DNA of 64,000 nucleotides, from contig NZ_JAAQWN010000001.1 of assembly GCF_012985465.1 (NCBI RefSeq), positions 806,001 through 870,000 on the forward strand, in the 5' to 3' direction. The notes under the pieces were generated by a model that worked only from the letters and a program-made list of their open reading frames with translations, was not told where the DNA came from and did no database searches. This document shows, one piece after another, positions 27,170 to 38,929 of the stretch. Position numbers and translations under genes: made by a program. Every line of letters starts with the position of its first letter. Position 1 is the first letter of the stretch. This DNA is from Pseudomonas sp. WS 5079 (GTDB lineage Bacteria; Pseudomonadota; Gammaproteobacteria; Pseudomonadales; Pseudomonadaceae).

Positions 27170-28561
27170 ATGAGTGTGATCATTGCCCTGGCGGCGCTCG
27201 CGCTGCTGATGCTGGCCGCCTACCGTGGCTATAGCGTCATCCTGTTTGCCCCCATCGCCGCCCTTGGCGCCGTACTGCTCACCGACCCTTCCGCCGTCGC
27301 CCCCGCCTTTACCGGGGTGTTCATGGAAAAAATGGTCGGCTTTATCAAACTCTACTTCCCGGTGTTCCTGCTCGGCGCGGTGTTCGGCAAGCTGATCGAG
27401 CTGTCGGGCTTTTCGCGCTCGATCGTCGCGGCCGCCATCCGTTTGCTCGGCACCCGCCAGGCGATGCTGGTGATCGTGCTGGTGTGTGCCCTGCTGACCT
27501 ACGGCGGCGTGTCGCTGTTTGTGGTGGTGTTTGCGGTGTACCCGTTCGCCGCCGAGATGTTCCGCCAGAGCAATATCCCCAAGCGCCTGATCCCGGCGAC
27601 CATTGCCCTGGGCGCGTTCTCGTTCACCATGGACGCCCTGCCCGGCACGCCGCAGATCCAGAACATCATCCCCAGCACCTTCTTCAACACCACCGCCTGG
27701 GCCGCGCCCTGGCTGGGTCTGATCGGCACGATCTTTGTGTTCTGCGCCGGCATGCTGTACCTGGCACGCCAGCGCAACAAGGCCCAGCGTGCCGGCGAAG
27801 GCTATGGCACCGACTTGCGCAACGAGCCGGAAACCGCCGAAGACCTGAGCCTGCCCAACCCGTGGATCGCCCTGTCGCCGCTGATTCTGGTGGGGGTGAT
27901 GAACCTGCTGTTCACCCACTGGATCCCGCAGTGGTACGGCAAGACCCACAGCCTTGCCCTGCCGGGCATGAGCGCGCCGGTGACCACGGAAATCGCCAAG
28001 CTCACCGCAATCTGGGCGGTGCAGGCGGCGTTGCTGGTGGGGATCATCATGGTCCTGGTATTCGGCTTTTCGGCGATCAAGAGCAAGCTGGCCGAAGGCA
28101 GTAAAAGCGCAGTCAGCGGCGCGCTGCTGGCGGCGATGAACACCGCTTCGGAATACGGCTTCGGTGCGGTGATCGCTTCGCTGCCGGGCTTCCTGGTGTT
28201 GGCGGACTGGCTCAAGGGCATCCCCAACCCGCTGGTCAACGAAGCGATTACCGTGACCCTGTTGGCCGGTATCACCGGCTCTGCTTCCGGCGGCATGAGT
28301 ATCGCCCTGGCGGCCATGTCCGAGAGCTTTATTTCCGCGGCCCATGCCGCCAATATCCCCCTGGAAGTGCTGCACCGGGTCGCGGCCATGGCCAGCGGCG
28401 GCATGGACACCCTGCCCCACAACGGCGCGGTCATCACGCTGCTGGCGGTGACCGGCCTGACCCACCGCGAAGCCTACAAGGACATTTTCGGCATCACGAT
28501 CATCAAGACCCTCGCGGTGTTCGTGGTGATCGGTACTTTCTACGCCACCGGCATTGTGTGA
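27170..28561 (+). CDS. GntP-family permease, probable 3-hydroxybutyrate transporter
   Basis: 463 residues with about twelve membrane segments. The start MSVIIALAALALLMLAAYRG and the conserved FSFTMDALPGTPQIQNIIPS and ITGSASGGMSIALAAM are features of the gluconate:H+ symporter/CitMHS-like superfamily. It is the first gene after the sigma-54 promoter and is followed after seven bases by 3-hydroxybutyrate dehydrogenase, so the likely substrate is 3-hydroxybutyrate. Specificity is inferred from context, as for PA2004. Confidence 0.85.
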   Translation: MSVIIALAALALLMLAAYRGYSVILFAPIAALGAVLLTDPSAVAPAFTGVFMEKMVGFIKLYFPVFLLGAVFGKLIELSGFSRSIVAAAIRLLGTRQAMLVIVLVCALLTYGGVSLFVVVFAVYPFAAEMFRQSNIPKRLIPATIALGAFSFTMDALPGTPQIQNIIPSTFFNTTAWAAPWLGLIGTIFVFCAGMLYLARQRNKAQRAGEGYGTDLRNEPETAEDLSLPNPWIALSPLILVGVMNLLFTHWIPQWYGKTHSLALPGMSAPVTTEIAKLTAIWAVQAALLVGIIMVLVFGFSAIKSKLAEGSKSAVSGALLAAMNTASEYGFGAVIASLPGFLVLADWLKGIPNPLVNEAITVTLLAGITGSASGGMSIALAAMSESFISAAHAANIPLEVLHRVAAMASGGMDTLPHNGAVITLLAVTGLTHREAYKDIFGITIIKTLAVFVVIGTFYATGIV

Positions 28562-28568
28562 GGTTTTC

Positions 28569-29342
28569 ATGACGACATTGAACGGCAAGACCGCCCTGGT
28601 CACCGGCTCCACCAGCGGCATCGGCCTGGGCATTGCCCTGAGCCTGGCCAAGGCCGGCGCCAACCTGATCCTCAACGGCTTCGGCGATGCCAGCGCGGTG
28701 ATCGCCCAAGTGCAGGCGTTTGGCGGCAAGGTCGGCCATCACCCGGCCGATGTCAGCGACCCGGCGCAGATCGCCGAGATGGTCGCCTACGCCGAGCGCG
28801 AGTTCGGTGGCATCGACATCCTGGTCAATAACGCGGGCATCCAGCATGTGGCGGCGGTGGAAGATTTTCCGGTGGAGCGCTGGGACTCGATCATCGCCAT
28901 TAACCTGTCGTCGGTGTTCCACAGCACGCGCCTGAGCCTGCCGGGCATGAAGGCCAAGGGCTGGGGGCGGATCGTCAACATCGCTTCGGTGCACGGCCAG
29001 GTCGGCTCGGTGGGCAAGGCGGCCTACGTCGCGGCCAAGCATGGGGTAATCGGCCTGACCAAGGTCGTTGGCCTGGAAACCGCCACCAGCAACGTGACCT
29101 GCAACGCCATTTGCCCGGGCTGGGTCTTGACCCCGCTGGTGCAAAAGCAGATCGATGACCGCATTGCCGCAGGCGTCGACCCGCAACAGGCCCAGCATGA
29201 CCTGCTGGCCGAGAAGCAGCCGTCGTTGGAATTTGTCACGCCACCGCAGTTGGGTGAGCTGGTACTGTTCCTGTGCAGCGAGGCCGGCAGCCAGGTGCGT
29301 GGCGCGGCGTGGAACATCGATGGCGGGTGGTTGGCCCAGTAA
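28569..29342 (+). CDS. hbdH: D-3-hydroxybutyrate dehydrogenase (SDR family)
   Basis: 257 residues from the ATG at 28569, preceded by GAGG; the frame is open five codons further up but without support. The SDR cofactor loop is VTGSTSGIGLGIA, the catalytic Ser-Tyr-Lys set is seen in NIASVHGQVGSVGKAAYVAA (YVAAK), and the end RGAAWNIDGGWLAQ is typical of bacterial 3-hydroxybutyrate dehydrogenases. It oxidises 3-hydroxybutyrate to acetoacetate with NAD in the cytoplasm. The product is the substrate of the acetoacetyl-CoA synthetase at 29488. Confidence 0.93.
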   Translation: MTTLNGKTALVTGSTSGIGLGIALSLAKAGANLILNGFGDASAVIAQVQAFGGKVGHHPADVSDPAQIAEMVAYAEREFGGIDILVNNAGIQHVAAVEDFPVERWDSIIAINLSSVFHSTRLSLPGMKAKGWGRIVNIASVHGQVGSVGKAAYVAAKHGVIGLTKVVGLETATSNVTCNAICPGWVLTPLVQKQIDDRIAAGVDPQQAQHDLLAEKQPSLEFVTPPQLGELVLFLCSEAGSQVRGAAWNIDGGWLAQ

Positions 29343-29362
29343 ACCCAAACACCGCAAACCCC

Positions 29363-29436
29363 CTGTAGGAGCTGGCTTGCCTGCGATAGCGGTCGGCCAG
29401 CCACCACCGCTATCGCAGGCAAGCCAGCTCCCACAG
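29363..29436. repeat. REPIN (inverted REP pair), type 1 variant
   Basis: Arms CTGTAGGAGCTGGCTTGCC and GGCAAGCCAGCTCCCACAG with inner GCGATAGCGGT/ACCGCTATCGC. It lies between hbdH and the acetoacetyl-CoA synthetase gene, in an otherwise co-directional operon. Confidence 0.9.
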
Positions 29437-29487
29437 TTTGGATGTGTGATGCCTGGCAGATTTCATACAAGAACAAGAGAGTGCGCC

Positions 29488-31440
<1,953 letters not shown>

Positions 31441-31584
31441 AAGATGAAAGGTTTCAGCGCCCACACGCTCATTTGAAGATAAACCCCTCAAGCATGCTAT
31501 TTTTCGAGGGGTAGCCAGCCGTTTCCGCAGCACGGGATAATCGGCTTCTGTCATTCTTCAAGACGTTACGCGCGGGACACTTAC

Positions 31585-34134
31585 ATGAACGGATCACCCA
31601 CCGGCAGCGAGGCCGCGGCCCTGATCGCACGGCTGGACTGGGCCACAAGCCCCCTCGGTGATGCCAGCCACTGGCCACAAAGCCTGCGCACGGCAATCGA
31701 TATCGTCATCCATTCACCGATGCCGATGCTGTTGCTGTGGGGCGACGAACTCACGCAGATCTACAACGATGGCTTCGCCCTGCTGGCCGGCAACAAGCAC
31801 CCCCAGGGCTTTGGCCAGCCGACCCACCGGGTCTGGCCGGAACTGCAACACTTCACCGCCCCCATCTACAGCGCCGTGCTGGCCGGCCAGGTGCGCACCT
31901 TCAGCGAGCAGCGTTTTGTCCTGCAACGCAACCACCGCGATACGGAAATCTGGCTGGACCTGACCTACAGCCCGATCCGCGACGAACGTGGCCGGGTCGC
32001 CGGGGTCCTGGTGACGGCGATTGAAACCAACGAGCGCCGGCAACTGGCCCAGGAGCTGCAACAACGCTCCGAGGCCAGCCTCAAGGCCCAGCACGATACC
32101 GAGCAACGCTTGCAACTGGCCCTGGCCGCCACCGATGCAGTGGGCACCTGGGACTGGGATATCAGCGAAGACCGCTTTATCGCCGACAGCCATTTTGCCC
32201 AGTTGCATGGGGTTGATCCGGTTAACGCCCACCAGTTGCCCATCAGTGACTACCTGCAAGGCGTGCACCCGGAAGACCGCGGCATGGTGGCCCGCAGCAT
32301 CAAGCATTGCATTACCCATGGCACCGAGTACGCCGAGGAATATCGCCTGCTCCAGGCCGACGGGCAGATACGCTGGGTGTTCGCCCGGGGCCGCTGCTAC
32401 AAGGATCACCACGGCCGACCGGCGCGTTTTCTCGGTGCGGCCCTGGACCTGACCGAACGCAAGCACACCGAGCAAGCCCTGCGCCAGAGCCAGACCGAGC
32501 TGCAACTGATCATCAACGCGATGCCGGTGCTGATCGGCTATGTGGATCACCAGGAGCGCTTTCGCCTGAACAACAGCGCCTACCTCGACTGGTACGGCCT
32601 GACCCCGCAAGAGCTGTATGGCAAGACCATCCTTGAAGTGATCGGTGCCCAGGTGTACGCCGGGCGCGCCGACAAAATCGCTGCTGCGCTCAAGGGCAAG
32701 GCGTGCAGTTTCATCACCGTCACTCCCCATCGCGACGGCCGGCCCCGGCATGCGCTGATGAAGTACCTGCCACGCTTCAGCGCCGATGGCTCGGTCAATG
32801 GTTTCTACATCTTTGTGATCGATGAGACCGAACGCAAACTCACCGAAGAAGCCCTGCGCCACCTCAACGATAACCTCGAAGAACGTGTGGCCCAGCGTAC
32901 CCAGGCCCTGGCCGAGGCCAACCAGCGCCTGCAAAACGAAATGTTCGAGCGCGAGCGCGCTGAAGATGCGCTGCGCCATGCGCAAAAAATGGAAGCGGTC
33001 GGCCAGCTCACGGGCGGGATCGCCCATGACTTCAACAATATGCTCACCGGCATCATCGGCAGCCTGGACCTGATGCAACGCTACATCGCCGCCGGGCGCA
33101 GCGATGAGATCGGGCGCTTCACCGATGCCGCCGTGTCCTCGGCCCATCGTGCGGCGGCCCTGACCCATCGCCTGCTGGCCTTCTCCCGGCGCCAGTCGCT
33201 GGACCGCCGGCCCCTGGACCCAAACCAGTTGGTTGCGTCCCTGGAAGACCTGTTCCGCCGTACCAAAGGCGCCCATATCGACCTCAAGGTGCAACTGGGC
33301 AGTGATATCTGGCCGGTGAACACCGACGCCAGCCAACTGGAAAACGCCCTGCTCAACCTGGTGATCAACGCCCGCGACGCCATGCCCGATGGCGGCCAAC
33401 TGAGCATCGAGACGGCCAACAGCTACCTCGACGGCACCGACATCACCACCCTGGAACCGGTCAAGGCCGGCGACTACGTGATGCTCGGCGTGTGCGACAA
33501 CGGCGCCGGCATGACCCCCAAGATCCTGGCCAAGGCCTTCGATCCGTTTTTCACCACCAAGCCCATCGGCCAGGGCACCGGCCTTGGGTTGTCGATGATT
33601 TATGGCTTTGCCCAGCAATCCGGCGGCCACGTCACGATCCACAGCGAACCGGGGCGTGGCACCTGCGTGCGCCTGTACCTGCCGCGCCTGCACGGCACCG
33701 CCCTGGAAAAAGTCCTGCCGCAAATCCCCGTGGAAGCCCCCGTGGCGCTGGATGGCGAAGCCGTGGTGGTGGTCGAGGACGATGCCGCAGTGCGCATGCT
33801 GGTGGTCAACCTGCTCGATGAGCTGGGCTACACCGCCCACCAGGCTGCCGATGCACGCGCGGCCTTGCCGTTGCTGGAGTCTGACCTGCGGGTGGACTTG
33901 CTGGTGACCGATGTCGGCCTGCCCGGCATGAACGGCCGGCAACTGGCGGAAATCGCCCGCCAGCACCGCCCTGAGCTCAAAGTGCTGTTCATGACCGGCT
34001 ATGCCGAAACGGCCGCCGAGCGCCGGGGCTTCCTGGAAGACGGCATGGACATGGTGGCCAAGCCGTTTTCCATCGACCAGTTGGCCACGAAAATCCGCAG
34101 CATGATCGGCGTCAATGGCCAAGTTGATGCATAA
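31585..34134 (+). CDS. Soluble PAS-containing hybrid sensor histidine kinase with receiver domain
   Basis: 849 residues, no membrane segment, so cytoplasmic. Three PAS-like modules lie at about 35-150, 170-295 ([20 protein letters not shown]) and 300-425 ([20 protein letters not shown]), followed by a coiled coil, a HisKA domain with His481 in [13 protein letters not shown], an ATPase domain ([27 protein letters not shown]) and a C-terminal receiver with Asp776 in [11 protein letters not shown]. The input signal is unknown. No separate output regulator is adjacent; the upstream gap has only an ACCCCTC/GAGGGGT inverted repeat at 31483-31512 with the T-run in its loop. Confidence 0.9.
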   Translation: MNGSPTGSEAAALIARLDWATSPLGDASHWPQSLRTAIDIVIHSPMPMLLLWGDELTQIYNDGFALLAGNKHPQGFGQPTHRVWPELQHFTAPIYSAVLAGQVRTFSEQRFVLQRNHRDTEIWLDLTYSPIRDERGRVAGVLVTAIETNERRQLAQELQQRSEASLKAQHDTEQRLQLALAATDAVGTWDWDISEDRFIADSHFAQLHGVDPVNAHQLPISDYLQGVHPEDRGMVARSIKHCITHGTEYAEEYRLLQADGQIRWVFARGRCYKDHHGRPARFLGAALDLTERKHTEQALRQSQTELQLIINAMPVLIGYVDHQERFRLNNSAYLDWYGLTPQELYGKTILEVIGAQVYAGRADKIAAALKGKACSFITVTPHRDGRPRHALMKYLPRFSADGSVNGFYIFVIDETERKLTEEALRHLNDNLEERVAQRTQALAEANQRLQNEMFERERAEDALRHAQKMEAVGQLTGGIAHDFNNMLTGIIGSLDLMQRYIAAGRSDEIGRFTDAAVSSAHRAAALTHRLLAFSRRQSLDRRPLDPNQLVASLEDLFRRTKGAHIDLKVQLGSDIWPVNTDASQLENALLNLVINARDAMPDGGQLSIETANSYLDGTDITTLEPVKAGDYVMLGVCDNGAGMTPKILAKAFDPFFTTKPIGQGTGLGLSMIYGFAQQSGGHVTIHSEPGRGTCVRLYLPRLHGTALEKVLPQIPVEAPVALDGEAVVVVEDDAAVRMLVVNLLDELGYTAHQAADARAALPLLESDLRVDLLVTDVGLPGMNGRQLAEIARQHRPELKVLFMTGYAETAAERRGFLEDGMDMVAKPFSIDQLATKIRSMIGVNGQVDA

Positions 34135-34175
34135 TCCCGCGCCTTCAAGCCCGACCGTTGCAAGGTAACTGCCCG

Positions 34176-34451
34176 ATGAAAGCCCAAGCCCGCCATATCC
34201 TGGTCAAGACCAGCGAAGAAGCCGAACAGCTCAAGCAGCGTATTGCCAAGGGCGAAGCCTTTGATGTGCTGGCCAAGAAGTTCTCCACCTGCCCGTCCGG
34301 CAAGCGCGGCGGCGATCTGGGTGAAGTGCGGCCGGGGCAGATGGTCGGGGTGATTGATGCGGTGATCTTCAAGAAACCGCTGCGGGTGGTGCATGGGCCG
34401 ATCAAGAGCAAGTTTGGGTATCACCTGGTGCAGGTGTTCTACCGCGACTGA
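34176..34451 (+). CDS. Second small parvulin peptidyl-prolyl isomerase
   Basis: 91 residues from the ATG at 34176, with AAGGT upstream; a TTG six codons earlier is less likely. It has the parvulin pattern ARHILVKTSEEAEQLKQRI, FSTCPSGKRGGDLGEVRPGQ and KSKFGYHLVQVFYRD, and no signal peptide. It is related to but clearly diverged from the copy at 19429, so it is a paralogue rather than a recent duplicate. It lies 41 bases after the hybrid kinase and before a REP pair. Confidence 0.9.
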   Translation: MKAQARHILVKTSEEAEQLKQRIAKGEAFDVLAKKFSTCPSGKRGGDLGEVRPGQMVGVIDAVIFKKPLRVVHGPIKSKFGYHLVQVFYRD

Positions 34452-34466
34452 GGGGTTGGCTCAAGG

Positions 34467-34558
34467 CCGCTATCGCAGGCAAGTCAGCTCCCACATTTGG
34501 ATGCGTGAACCTGGCCAAATGTGGGAGCCGGGCTTGCCCGCGATCCGCCGCAGGCGGC
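34467..34558. repeat. REP pair in outward orientation
   Basis: Here the order is reversed relative to the other REPINs: TGCCTGCGATAGCGG-type sequence lies outside and the arms CTCCCACATTTGG and CCAAATGTGGGAG lie inside, about 18 bases apart. It ends two bases before the KDG kinase stop codon. Confidence 0.8.
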
Positions 34559-34559
34559 C

Positions 34560-35468
34560 TCATACCCTGGGAATCAGCGCACCCGGAACCTGGATCACCT
34601 GGCTCGCCAACCGATGCCCCGCCAAGCCCGCCTCTTGTGGCGACCCACCCCTGAGCCGGCTGGCCAGATACGCCGCACTGAACGAATCCCCCGCCGCCGT
34701 GGTGTCCACCACCTTCTCTACCACCACCGCCGGCACCGCAAAACGCTCGCCGCCCCGGCGAATCAGACAGTCATCCGCCCCGCGCTTGAGCACCACTTCA
34801 TCAATCCCCGGATAGGCGGCGAACACCTGCTCGCTGTCGGCATAGCCAAACAGCGCACGTTCGTCGTCCTCCGTGAGCAAGGCCATATCCACCAGCGCCA
34901 ACACCTGCTGATAGGCCTCACGAGCGGCTTCGACACTGGCCCACAGACGCGGCCGATAGTTGTTGTCGAACACCACCCGGGCGCCACGTTGGCGGGCGTG
35001 CAGCAACATGGCCAGCAAGCGTGCGCGCCCCACTTCACCCAATACCGCCAGGGTGATGCCGCTCAAATACAGCACGTCGTAGCTGGGCAAGGCGGCCAGG
35101 ACCGGTTCGGCCCCTGGCGTGGTGAAGCAATCGCGCACCGCCGCTTCGTTGCGCCAATAGAGGAATTTGCGCTCGCCATTGGCATCGGTCTGGATGCAAT
35201 ACAAACCCGGCAGGCGGCCTGGCAGGCGCTGGACGCGGTCCAGGCCAAGGCCTTCGGCGGCCCATTGCGCGCACATGGCATCGCTGAAACTGTCATCGCC
35301 CAGGGCGGTGACGTAATCCACCGTGCTGTTGGCGCCCAGCTCGCGGCGCAGGTAGACGGCGGTGTTCAGGGTGTCGCCACCGAAGCTCTGTTGCAGGCTG
35401 CCGTCGGCGCGGTGTTGCAGTTCGATCATGCATTCGCCGATCAGGGCGATGCGCGGGTGTGGGGTCAT
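34560..35468 (-). CDS. kdgK: PfkB-family sugar kinase, probable 2-keto-3-deoxygluconate kinase
   Basis: 302 residues from the ATG at 35468 (MTPHPRIALIGECMIELQ); a longer frame runs into a REP and was rejected. The ribokinase-fold signatures are FGGDTLNTAVYLRRELG near the N-terminus and VVDTTAAGDSFSAAYLASRL at the C-terminus with the catalytic Asp. Residues YCIQTDANGERKFLYWRNEA resemble KDG kinases. KDG phosphate would enter the Entner-Doudoroff pathway. It is the last gene of the minus-strand operon that starts at 41149, after a PLP-dependent deaminase. Confidence 0.85.
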   Translation of the reverse strand: MTPHPRIALIGECMIELQHRADGSLQQSFGGDTLNTAVYLRRELGANSTVDYVTALGDDSFSDAMCAQWAAEGLGLDRVQRLPGRLPGLYCIQTDANGERKFLYWRNEAAVRDCFTTPGAEPVLAALPSYDVLYLSGITLAVLGEVGRARLLAMLLHARQRGARVVFDNNYRPRLWASVEAAREAYQQVLALVDMALLTEDDERALFGYADSEQVFAAYPGIDEVVLKRGADDCLIRRGGERFAVPAVVVEKVVDTTAAGDSFSAAYLASRLRGGSPQEAGLAGHRLASQVIQVPGALIPRV

Positions 35469-35497
35469 ATTTGGATTCTCGGCTGGGTTTTGGGGCC

Positions 35498-35577
35498 TCA
35501 TCGCCGGCAAGCCAGCTCCCACATTTGAATGTGTTCACAAATCCCAATGTGGGAGCTGGCTTGTCTGCGATGGCCGC
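35498..35577. repeat. REP pair in outward orientation
   Basis: CATCGCCGGCAAGCCAGCTC followed by CCACATTTG, then after about 20 bases AATGTGGGAGCTGGCTTG and TCTGCGATGG. The arm order is outward, as in the pair at 34467. It lies between the kinase and the deaminase genes and is close to the deaminase stop codon. Confidence 0.8.
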
Positions 35578-35585
35578 GACGCGGT

Positions 35586-36794
35586 CTAGAAACAGGTTTG
35601 TAGGGTTTCCACTACCTGCAACTGCTCATCCACCAAACACCCCACCTGCCACTTATCAAAGGTCAGGCACGGGTGCGAAGTGCCAAACGAGATGATGTCG
35701 CCAATACGCAGTTCAACCCCCGCCGCCACGCTCATGAAGGCGTGCTGGTCCATTACCGCCGTAACCTTGCAAGCACTCACGTCATCGCCCACCGCCGGCA
35801 ACACGCCGGCCTTGTAGCGCTTGAGGGGCACCGGCAGGCCGGCGTCGTAGGCCACGTCACGCTTGCCCAGGGCAATCACTGCAAACCCCGGCTGCGGCAA
35901 CGATTGCACATGGGCCCAGACTTCCAGGGCCGGGCGCAGGCCTTCAGTGAGGTCGCTGCGCCGGTCGAGCACACAGCATTGCGCCTCCTTGTAGATGCCG
36001 TGGTCGTGGGCCACATAGCTGCCGGGGCGCAGTACGCTGAGGAAGCGCCCTTCGGCGTTTTGTGCAGCGAAGGACTCGGCGATCAGGTCATACCAGGCCG
36101 AGCCCGATGCGGTGATGATTGGCTTGCCCAGGTCAAAGGCCCCGCTGTTCTGCATATCCACCGCCAGGCGCACCAGGGACGCAGCAAACTCGCGAATGCC
36201 GCTGACGGCATGCTCGCCGTGGATCACCCCTTCGTAACCTTCGATGCCGGTGAGGGCCAGGGCCGGCTGGGCCTTGATTGCCCGCGCCAGGTCCAGCACC
36301 TCTTGCTCGCTGCGGCAACCGCAACGGCCGCCGACCACGCCGTATTCGATCATCACGTTCAGGCGCAGGCCACGGGCAGCGAAGAACGCGCCCAGGTCAG
36401 CCACGTTGTCCGGGTGATCGACCAGGCAATGGAAGTCAAAGCCGGGGTCAGCCAGCAGCTCGGCGATCAGCGCCATGTTCGGCGCGCCCACCAATTGGTT
36501 GGCCATCAATACCCGGCGCACGCCACCGGCATAGGCCGCGCGGGTCTGCACGGCGGTGGCCAGGGTGATGCCCCAGGCGCCCTGCGCCAACTGACGCTGG
36601 AACAGCGCCGGCATCATGCTGGTCTTGCCATGGGGCGCCAGCTGCGCGCCGCTGCTGCTGACAAAGTCCTGCATCCAGCGGATGTTGTGTTCCAGGGCCG
36701 CGCGGTGCAGCACCAGGGCGGGCAGGCTGACGTCGCGTACCAGGTGGGCACCGCTGGCGGCGGCACCTTTTTCAACGGCATTGAAGGCAGACAT
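35586..36794 (-). CDS. PLP-dependent amino acid deaminase/dehydratase of the D-threonine aldolase-D-serine dehydratase fold
   Basis: 402 residues. The alanine-racemase-like barrel carries the PLP lysine at about residue 57 in QLAPHGKTSMMPALFQRQL, plus LMANQLVGAPNMALIAEL and GIEGYEGVIHG; the C-terminal beta domain ends in IISFGTSHPCLTFDKW, with the His and Cys of the metal site found in this fold. Known activities include D-serine, D-threonine and, in P. fluorescens, D-glucosaminate dehydratases. Neighbouring KDG kinase favours D-glucosaminate (product 2-keto-3-deoxygluconate); RidA fits the reactive enamine released. Substrate is inferred. Confidence 0.82.
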   Translation of the reverse strand: MSAFNAVEKGAAASGAHLVRDVSLPALVLHRAALEHNIRWMQDFVSSSGAQLAPHGKTSMMPALFQRQLAQGAWGITLATAVQTRAAYAGGVRRVLMANQLVGAPNMALIAELLADPGFDFHCLVDHPDNVADLGAFFAARGLRLNVMIEYGVVGGRCGCRSEQEVLDLARAIKAQPALALTGIEGYEGVIHGEHAVSGIREFAASLVRLAVDMQNSGAFDLGKPIITASGSAWYDLIAESFAAQNAEGRFLSVLRPGSYVAHDHGIYKEAQCCVLDRRSDLTEGLRPALEVWAHVQSLPQPGFAVIALGKRDVAYDAGLPVPLKRYKAGVLPAVGDDVSACKVTAVMDQHAFMSVAAGVELRIGDIISFGTSHPCLTFDKWQVGCLVDEQLQVVETLQTCF

Positions 36795-36811
36795 GGCGTT
36801 ACTCCGTTTCG

Positions 36812-37588
36812 CTATTCATTGATGCGACGGGCCAGGTTGTTGGCGCTTTCGATCAGCACCCGGCGGTAGTCGGCGTAATTGTTCTTGGCGTCGGCCCGTG
36901 GGGCGACGATGCACAGGGTCGCAATGGCGACGCCCTGAGCATCGCGCACCGGGGCGGCAAAGCAGTGGGTAAAGGTGTCGGCAACACTGTCGAAGGAAAA
37001 GAACCCGTCGACAGTGGCCTGGCGGATCTGTCCGAGGAAGGTGTCCAGGGGTAAACGCTGGCCGTCCGGCAGGATAAAGTCGTCGTGGTCGATCAGGTCG
37101 ATGATCTGCTGGTCGCTCAAATGCCCTAGCAACAAGCGCCCGGAAGCGGTCCAGGGAATCGGCGCGTTTTCACCGATATCCGAAGAAATCCGGAAATGCC
37201 GCTCGCCCTCGCGCATCAGCGCCACCGTGTACTTGCGCCCGTTGAGCAGGCACATCTGCGCGGTCTCGTGGGTTTGGCTGACGATCTCCTGCAAGGCGTG
37301 ATCGGCCTCGCGGGTCAGGTCGAAATGGCGCAAGTGGGCCTGGCCGAGGAAGTACAACTGACGCCCCAGGTACACGTGCCCGTCCTTGCCCACGGTTTCG
37401 AGAATCCGCCGTTCCAGCAGGGAGGCGACCAGTTCATAGACCGTGGACTTGGGGCTGCCGATGCCACTGGCAATATCGTTGGGGCGCAGGGGCTGGCCGA
37501 CTTCCTTGAGAAAATCGAGGATATCGAACGCCCGGTCCAGGCCTTTGGCGCGGCGTTTGATGGTGTCTTCGGTCATGGCGGTCTTCAT
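36812..37588 (-). CDS. IclR-family transcriptional regulator
   Basis: 258 residues from the ATG at 37588; an ATG four codons later is equally possible, and the longer frame runs through a REPIN and was rejected. The winged HTH is LDRAFDILDFLKEVGQPLRP, IASGIGSPKSTVYELVASL; the effector domain has WTASGRLLLGHLS and the C-terminal HCFAAPVRDAQGVAIATLCI. It lies inside the importer-deaminase-kinase operon and probably controls it; a likely operator is upstream of the first gene (41172-41211). Confidence 0.9.
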   Translation of the reverse strand: MKTAMTEDTIKRRAKGLDRAFDILDFLKEVGQPLRPNDIASGIGSPKSTVYELVASLLERRILETVGKDGHVYLGRQLYFLGQAHLRHFDLTREADHALQEIVSQTHETAQMCLLNGRKYTVALMREGERHFRISSDIGENAPIPWTASGRLLLGHLSDQQIIDLIDHDDFILPDGQRLPLDTFLGQIRQATVDGFFSFDSVADTFTHCFAAPVRDAQGVAIATLCIVAPRADAKNNYADYRRVLIESANNLARRINE

Positions 37589-37619
37589 CAGCGTAAGAGG
37601 TCCATGTGGGGCGGGGCTT

Positions 37620-37709
37620 TTGTGGGAGCGGGCTTGCTCGCGAAAGCGGTGTGTCAGCCAACAAATCTGGCACTGATACACCGCTTTCGCGAGCAAGCCC
37701 GCTCCCACC
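37620..37709. repeat. REPIN (inverted REP pair), type 3
   Basis: Arms TGTGGGAGCGGGCTTGCTCG and CGAGCAAGCCCGCTCCCAC with inner CGAAAGCGGTGT/ACACCGCTTTCG. It is closely related to the REPIN at 49141. It lies between the iclR-type gene and the RidA gene. Confidence 0.92.
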
Positions 37710-37756
37710 CGAATTCACTCCCACATTGAATTTTTAATGGTCTTGAGGTCGGGCAT

Positions 37757-38146
37757 TTAGCCTTTTTTCTTGTAGGCCACGCAATCGATCTCAACCTTGC
37801 AATCGACCATCATATTCGCCTGCACACAGGCCCGTGCCGGGGCGTGTTCGGGGGTGAAGTATTCGCCGAAGACTTTGTTGAAACTCCAGAAATCCCGCGG
37901 GTCCTCCAGCCATACGCCGACCCGGACCACGTCTTCAAGGCCGTAGCCGGCCTCCTCAAGGATCGCCACCACGTTCTTCATGGTCTGGTGGGTCTGCTCG
38001 ACAATCCCGCCATTGATGATTTCGCCCTCCACCGCCGGCACCTGGCCCGACACGTACAACCAGCCATCGGCCTCCACCGCACGGGCGAATGGGCGGGGTT
38101 GGCCACCACCGGCGGTGCTGCCGGCGCCGTAACGAGTAATGCTCAT
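37757..38146 (-). CDS. RidA-family protein (enamine/imine deaminase)
   Basis: 129 residues. The YjgF/RidA pattern is clear: GQPRPFARAVEADGWLYVSG, GGIVEQTHQTMKNVVAILEE, AGYGLEDVVRVGVWLEDPRD and PARACVQANMMVDCKVEID, with the conserved arginine. RidA proteins hydrolyse reactive 2-aminoacrylate-type intermediates released by PLP dehydratases, which fits the deaminase two genes downstream. It is co-directional with the ABC importer, 15 bases after its ATPase gene. Confidence 0.92.
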   Translation of the reverse strand: MSITRYGAGSTAGGGQPRPFARAVEADGWLYVSGQVPAVEGEIINGGIVEQTHQTMKNVVAILEEAGYGLEDVVRVGVWLEDPRDFWSFNKVFGEYFTPEHAPARACVQANMMVDCKVEIDCVAYKKKG

Positions 38147-38161
38147 AATGTTGCTCCTTGA

Positions 38162-38929
38162 TTAAAAACGAATACTTTTCAGAAATTCCGCCAGGCGTGG
38201 CGATTGCGGGCGCTCGAAGATGTCTTGGGGCGGCCCCTGCTCTTCAATCCGGCCCTGGTTCATAAACACGATGTTGTCCGAGACCTCGTAGGCAAACCGC
38301 ATTTCGTGGGTCACCAGCAACATGGTCATGCCCTCTTGCGCCAGGCCCTTGATCACACTGAGCACTTCGCCGACCAACTCCGGGTCCAACGCCGAGGTCA
38401 CTTCGTCGAACAGCATCAGGCTGGGGTTCATCGCAATCGCCCGGGCAATCGCCACGCGCTGTTGCTGACCGCCGGACAACTGACCGGGGAAGTGGTTGCG
38501 CCGTTCCAGCAGGCCCACGCGCTCCAGCCATTTTTCCGCGAGGGCCACTGCCTCGTCCTTGCCCATCTGCTTGACCTTGAGCAGGCCCAGGGTGACGTTC
38601 TGCAACGCGCTCAGATGGGGGAACAGGTTGAATTGCTGGAATGCCATGCCGGTCATGGCGCGGTGTTGGGCGATGAGTTTTTCCGGGTGGCGTACGCGCT
38701 TGCCGGCAACATCGGCATAGCCAATGGACTCTCCGTCGAGGGTAATCTGCCCGCCCTGGAACTCCTCCAGCAGGTTGACGCAGCGCAGCAGCGTGGTCTT
38801 GCCCGAGCCGCTGGAGCCGATCAAGGTCACCACGTTGCCGCGCTGCAACGACAGATCGACGCCCTTGAGGACTTCCACCGCGCCGTATTGTTTGCGCAGG
38901 CCGCTGATGTTGAGCAATGGTTGATTCAT
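38162..38929 (-). CDS. Polar amino acid-type ABC transporter ATPase
   Basis: 255 residues. Walker A is [18 protein letters not shown], the Q-loop region [20 protein letters not shown] is typical of the GlnQ/HisP group, the signature is [15 protein letters not shown] and Walker B is [17 protein letters not shown]. It energises uptake by the two permeases upstream, whose gene overlaps its start by four bases. The transported compound is not known; context suggests an amino-sugar acid or D-amino acid. Confidence 0.93.
   Translation of the reverse strand: MNQPLLNISGLRKQYGAVEVLKGVDLSLQRGNVVTLIGSSGSGKTTLLRCVNLLEEFQGGQITLDGESIGYADVAGKRVRHPEKLIAQHRAMTGMAFQQFNLFPHLSALQNVTLGLLKVKQMGKDEAVALAEKWLERVGLLERRNHFPGQLSGGQQQRVAIARAIAMNPSLMLFDEVTSALDPELVGEVLSVIKGLAQEGMTMLLVTHEMRFAYEVSDNIVFMNQGRIEEQGPPQDIFERPQSPRLAEFLKSIRF

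Noticed and set aside
27125..28729. 534-codon minus-strand open frame opposite the GntP-type permease
   Set aside because: Shadow frame rich in His, Gln, Asp and Arg; no domain recognised and no ribosome site.
29155..29487. N-terminal extension of the acetoacetyl-CoA synthetase frame
   Set aside because: It would overlap hbdH and read through a REPIN; the ATG at 29488 matches the family start.
31481..31512. Terminator after the acetoacetyl-CoA synthetase gene
   Set aside because: ACCCCTC/GAGGGGT can form a stem, but the T-run is in the loop rather than after the stem, so a plus-strand terminator is not supported.
31714..34122. 802-codon minus-strand open frame opposite the hybrid kinase
   Set aside because: Antisense shadow; the plus-strand product has intact PAS, HisKA, ATPase and receiver motifs.
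37589..37708. N-terminal extension of the IclR-type frame
   Set aside because: The extra codons are REPIN sequence.
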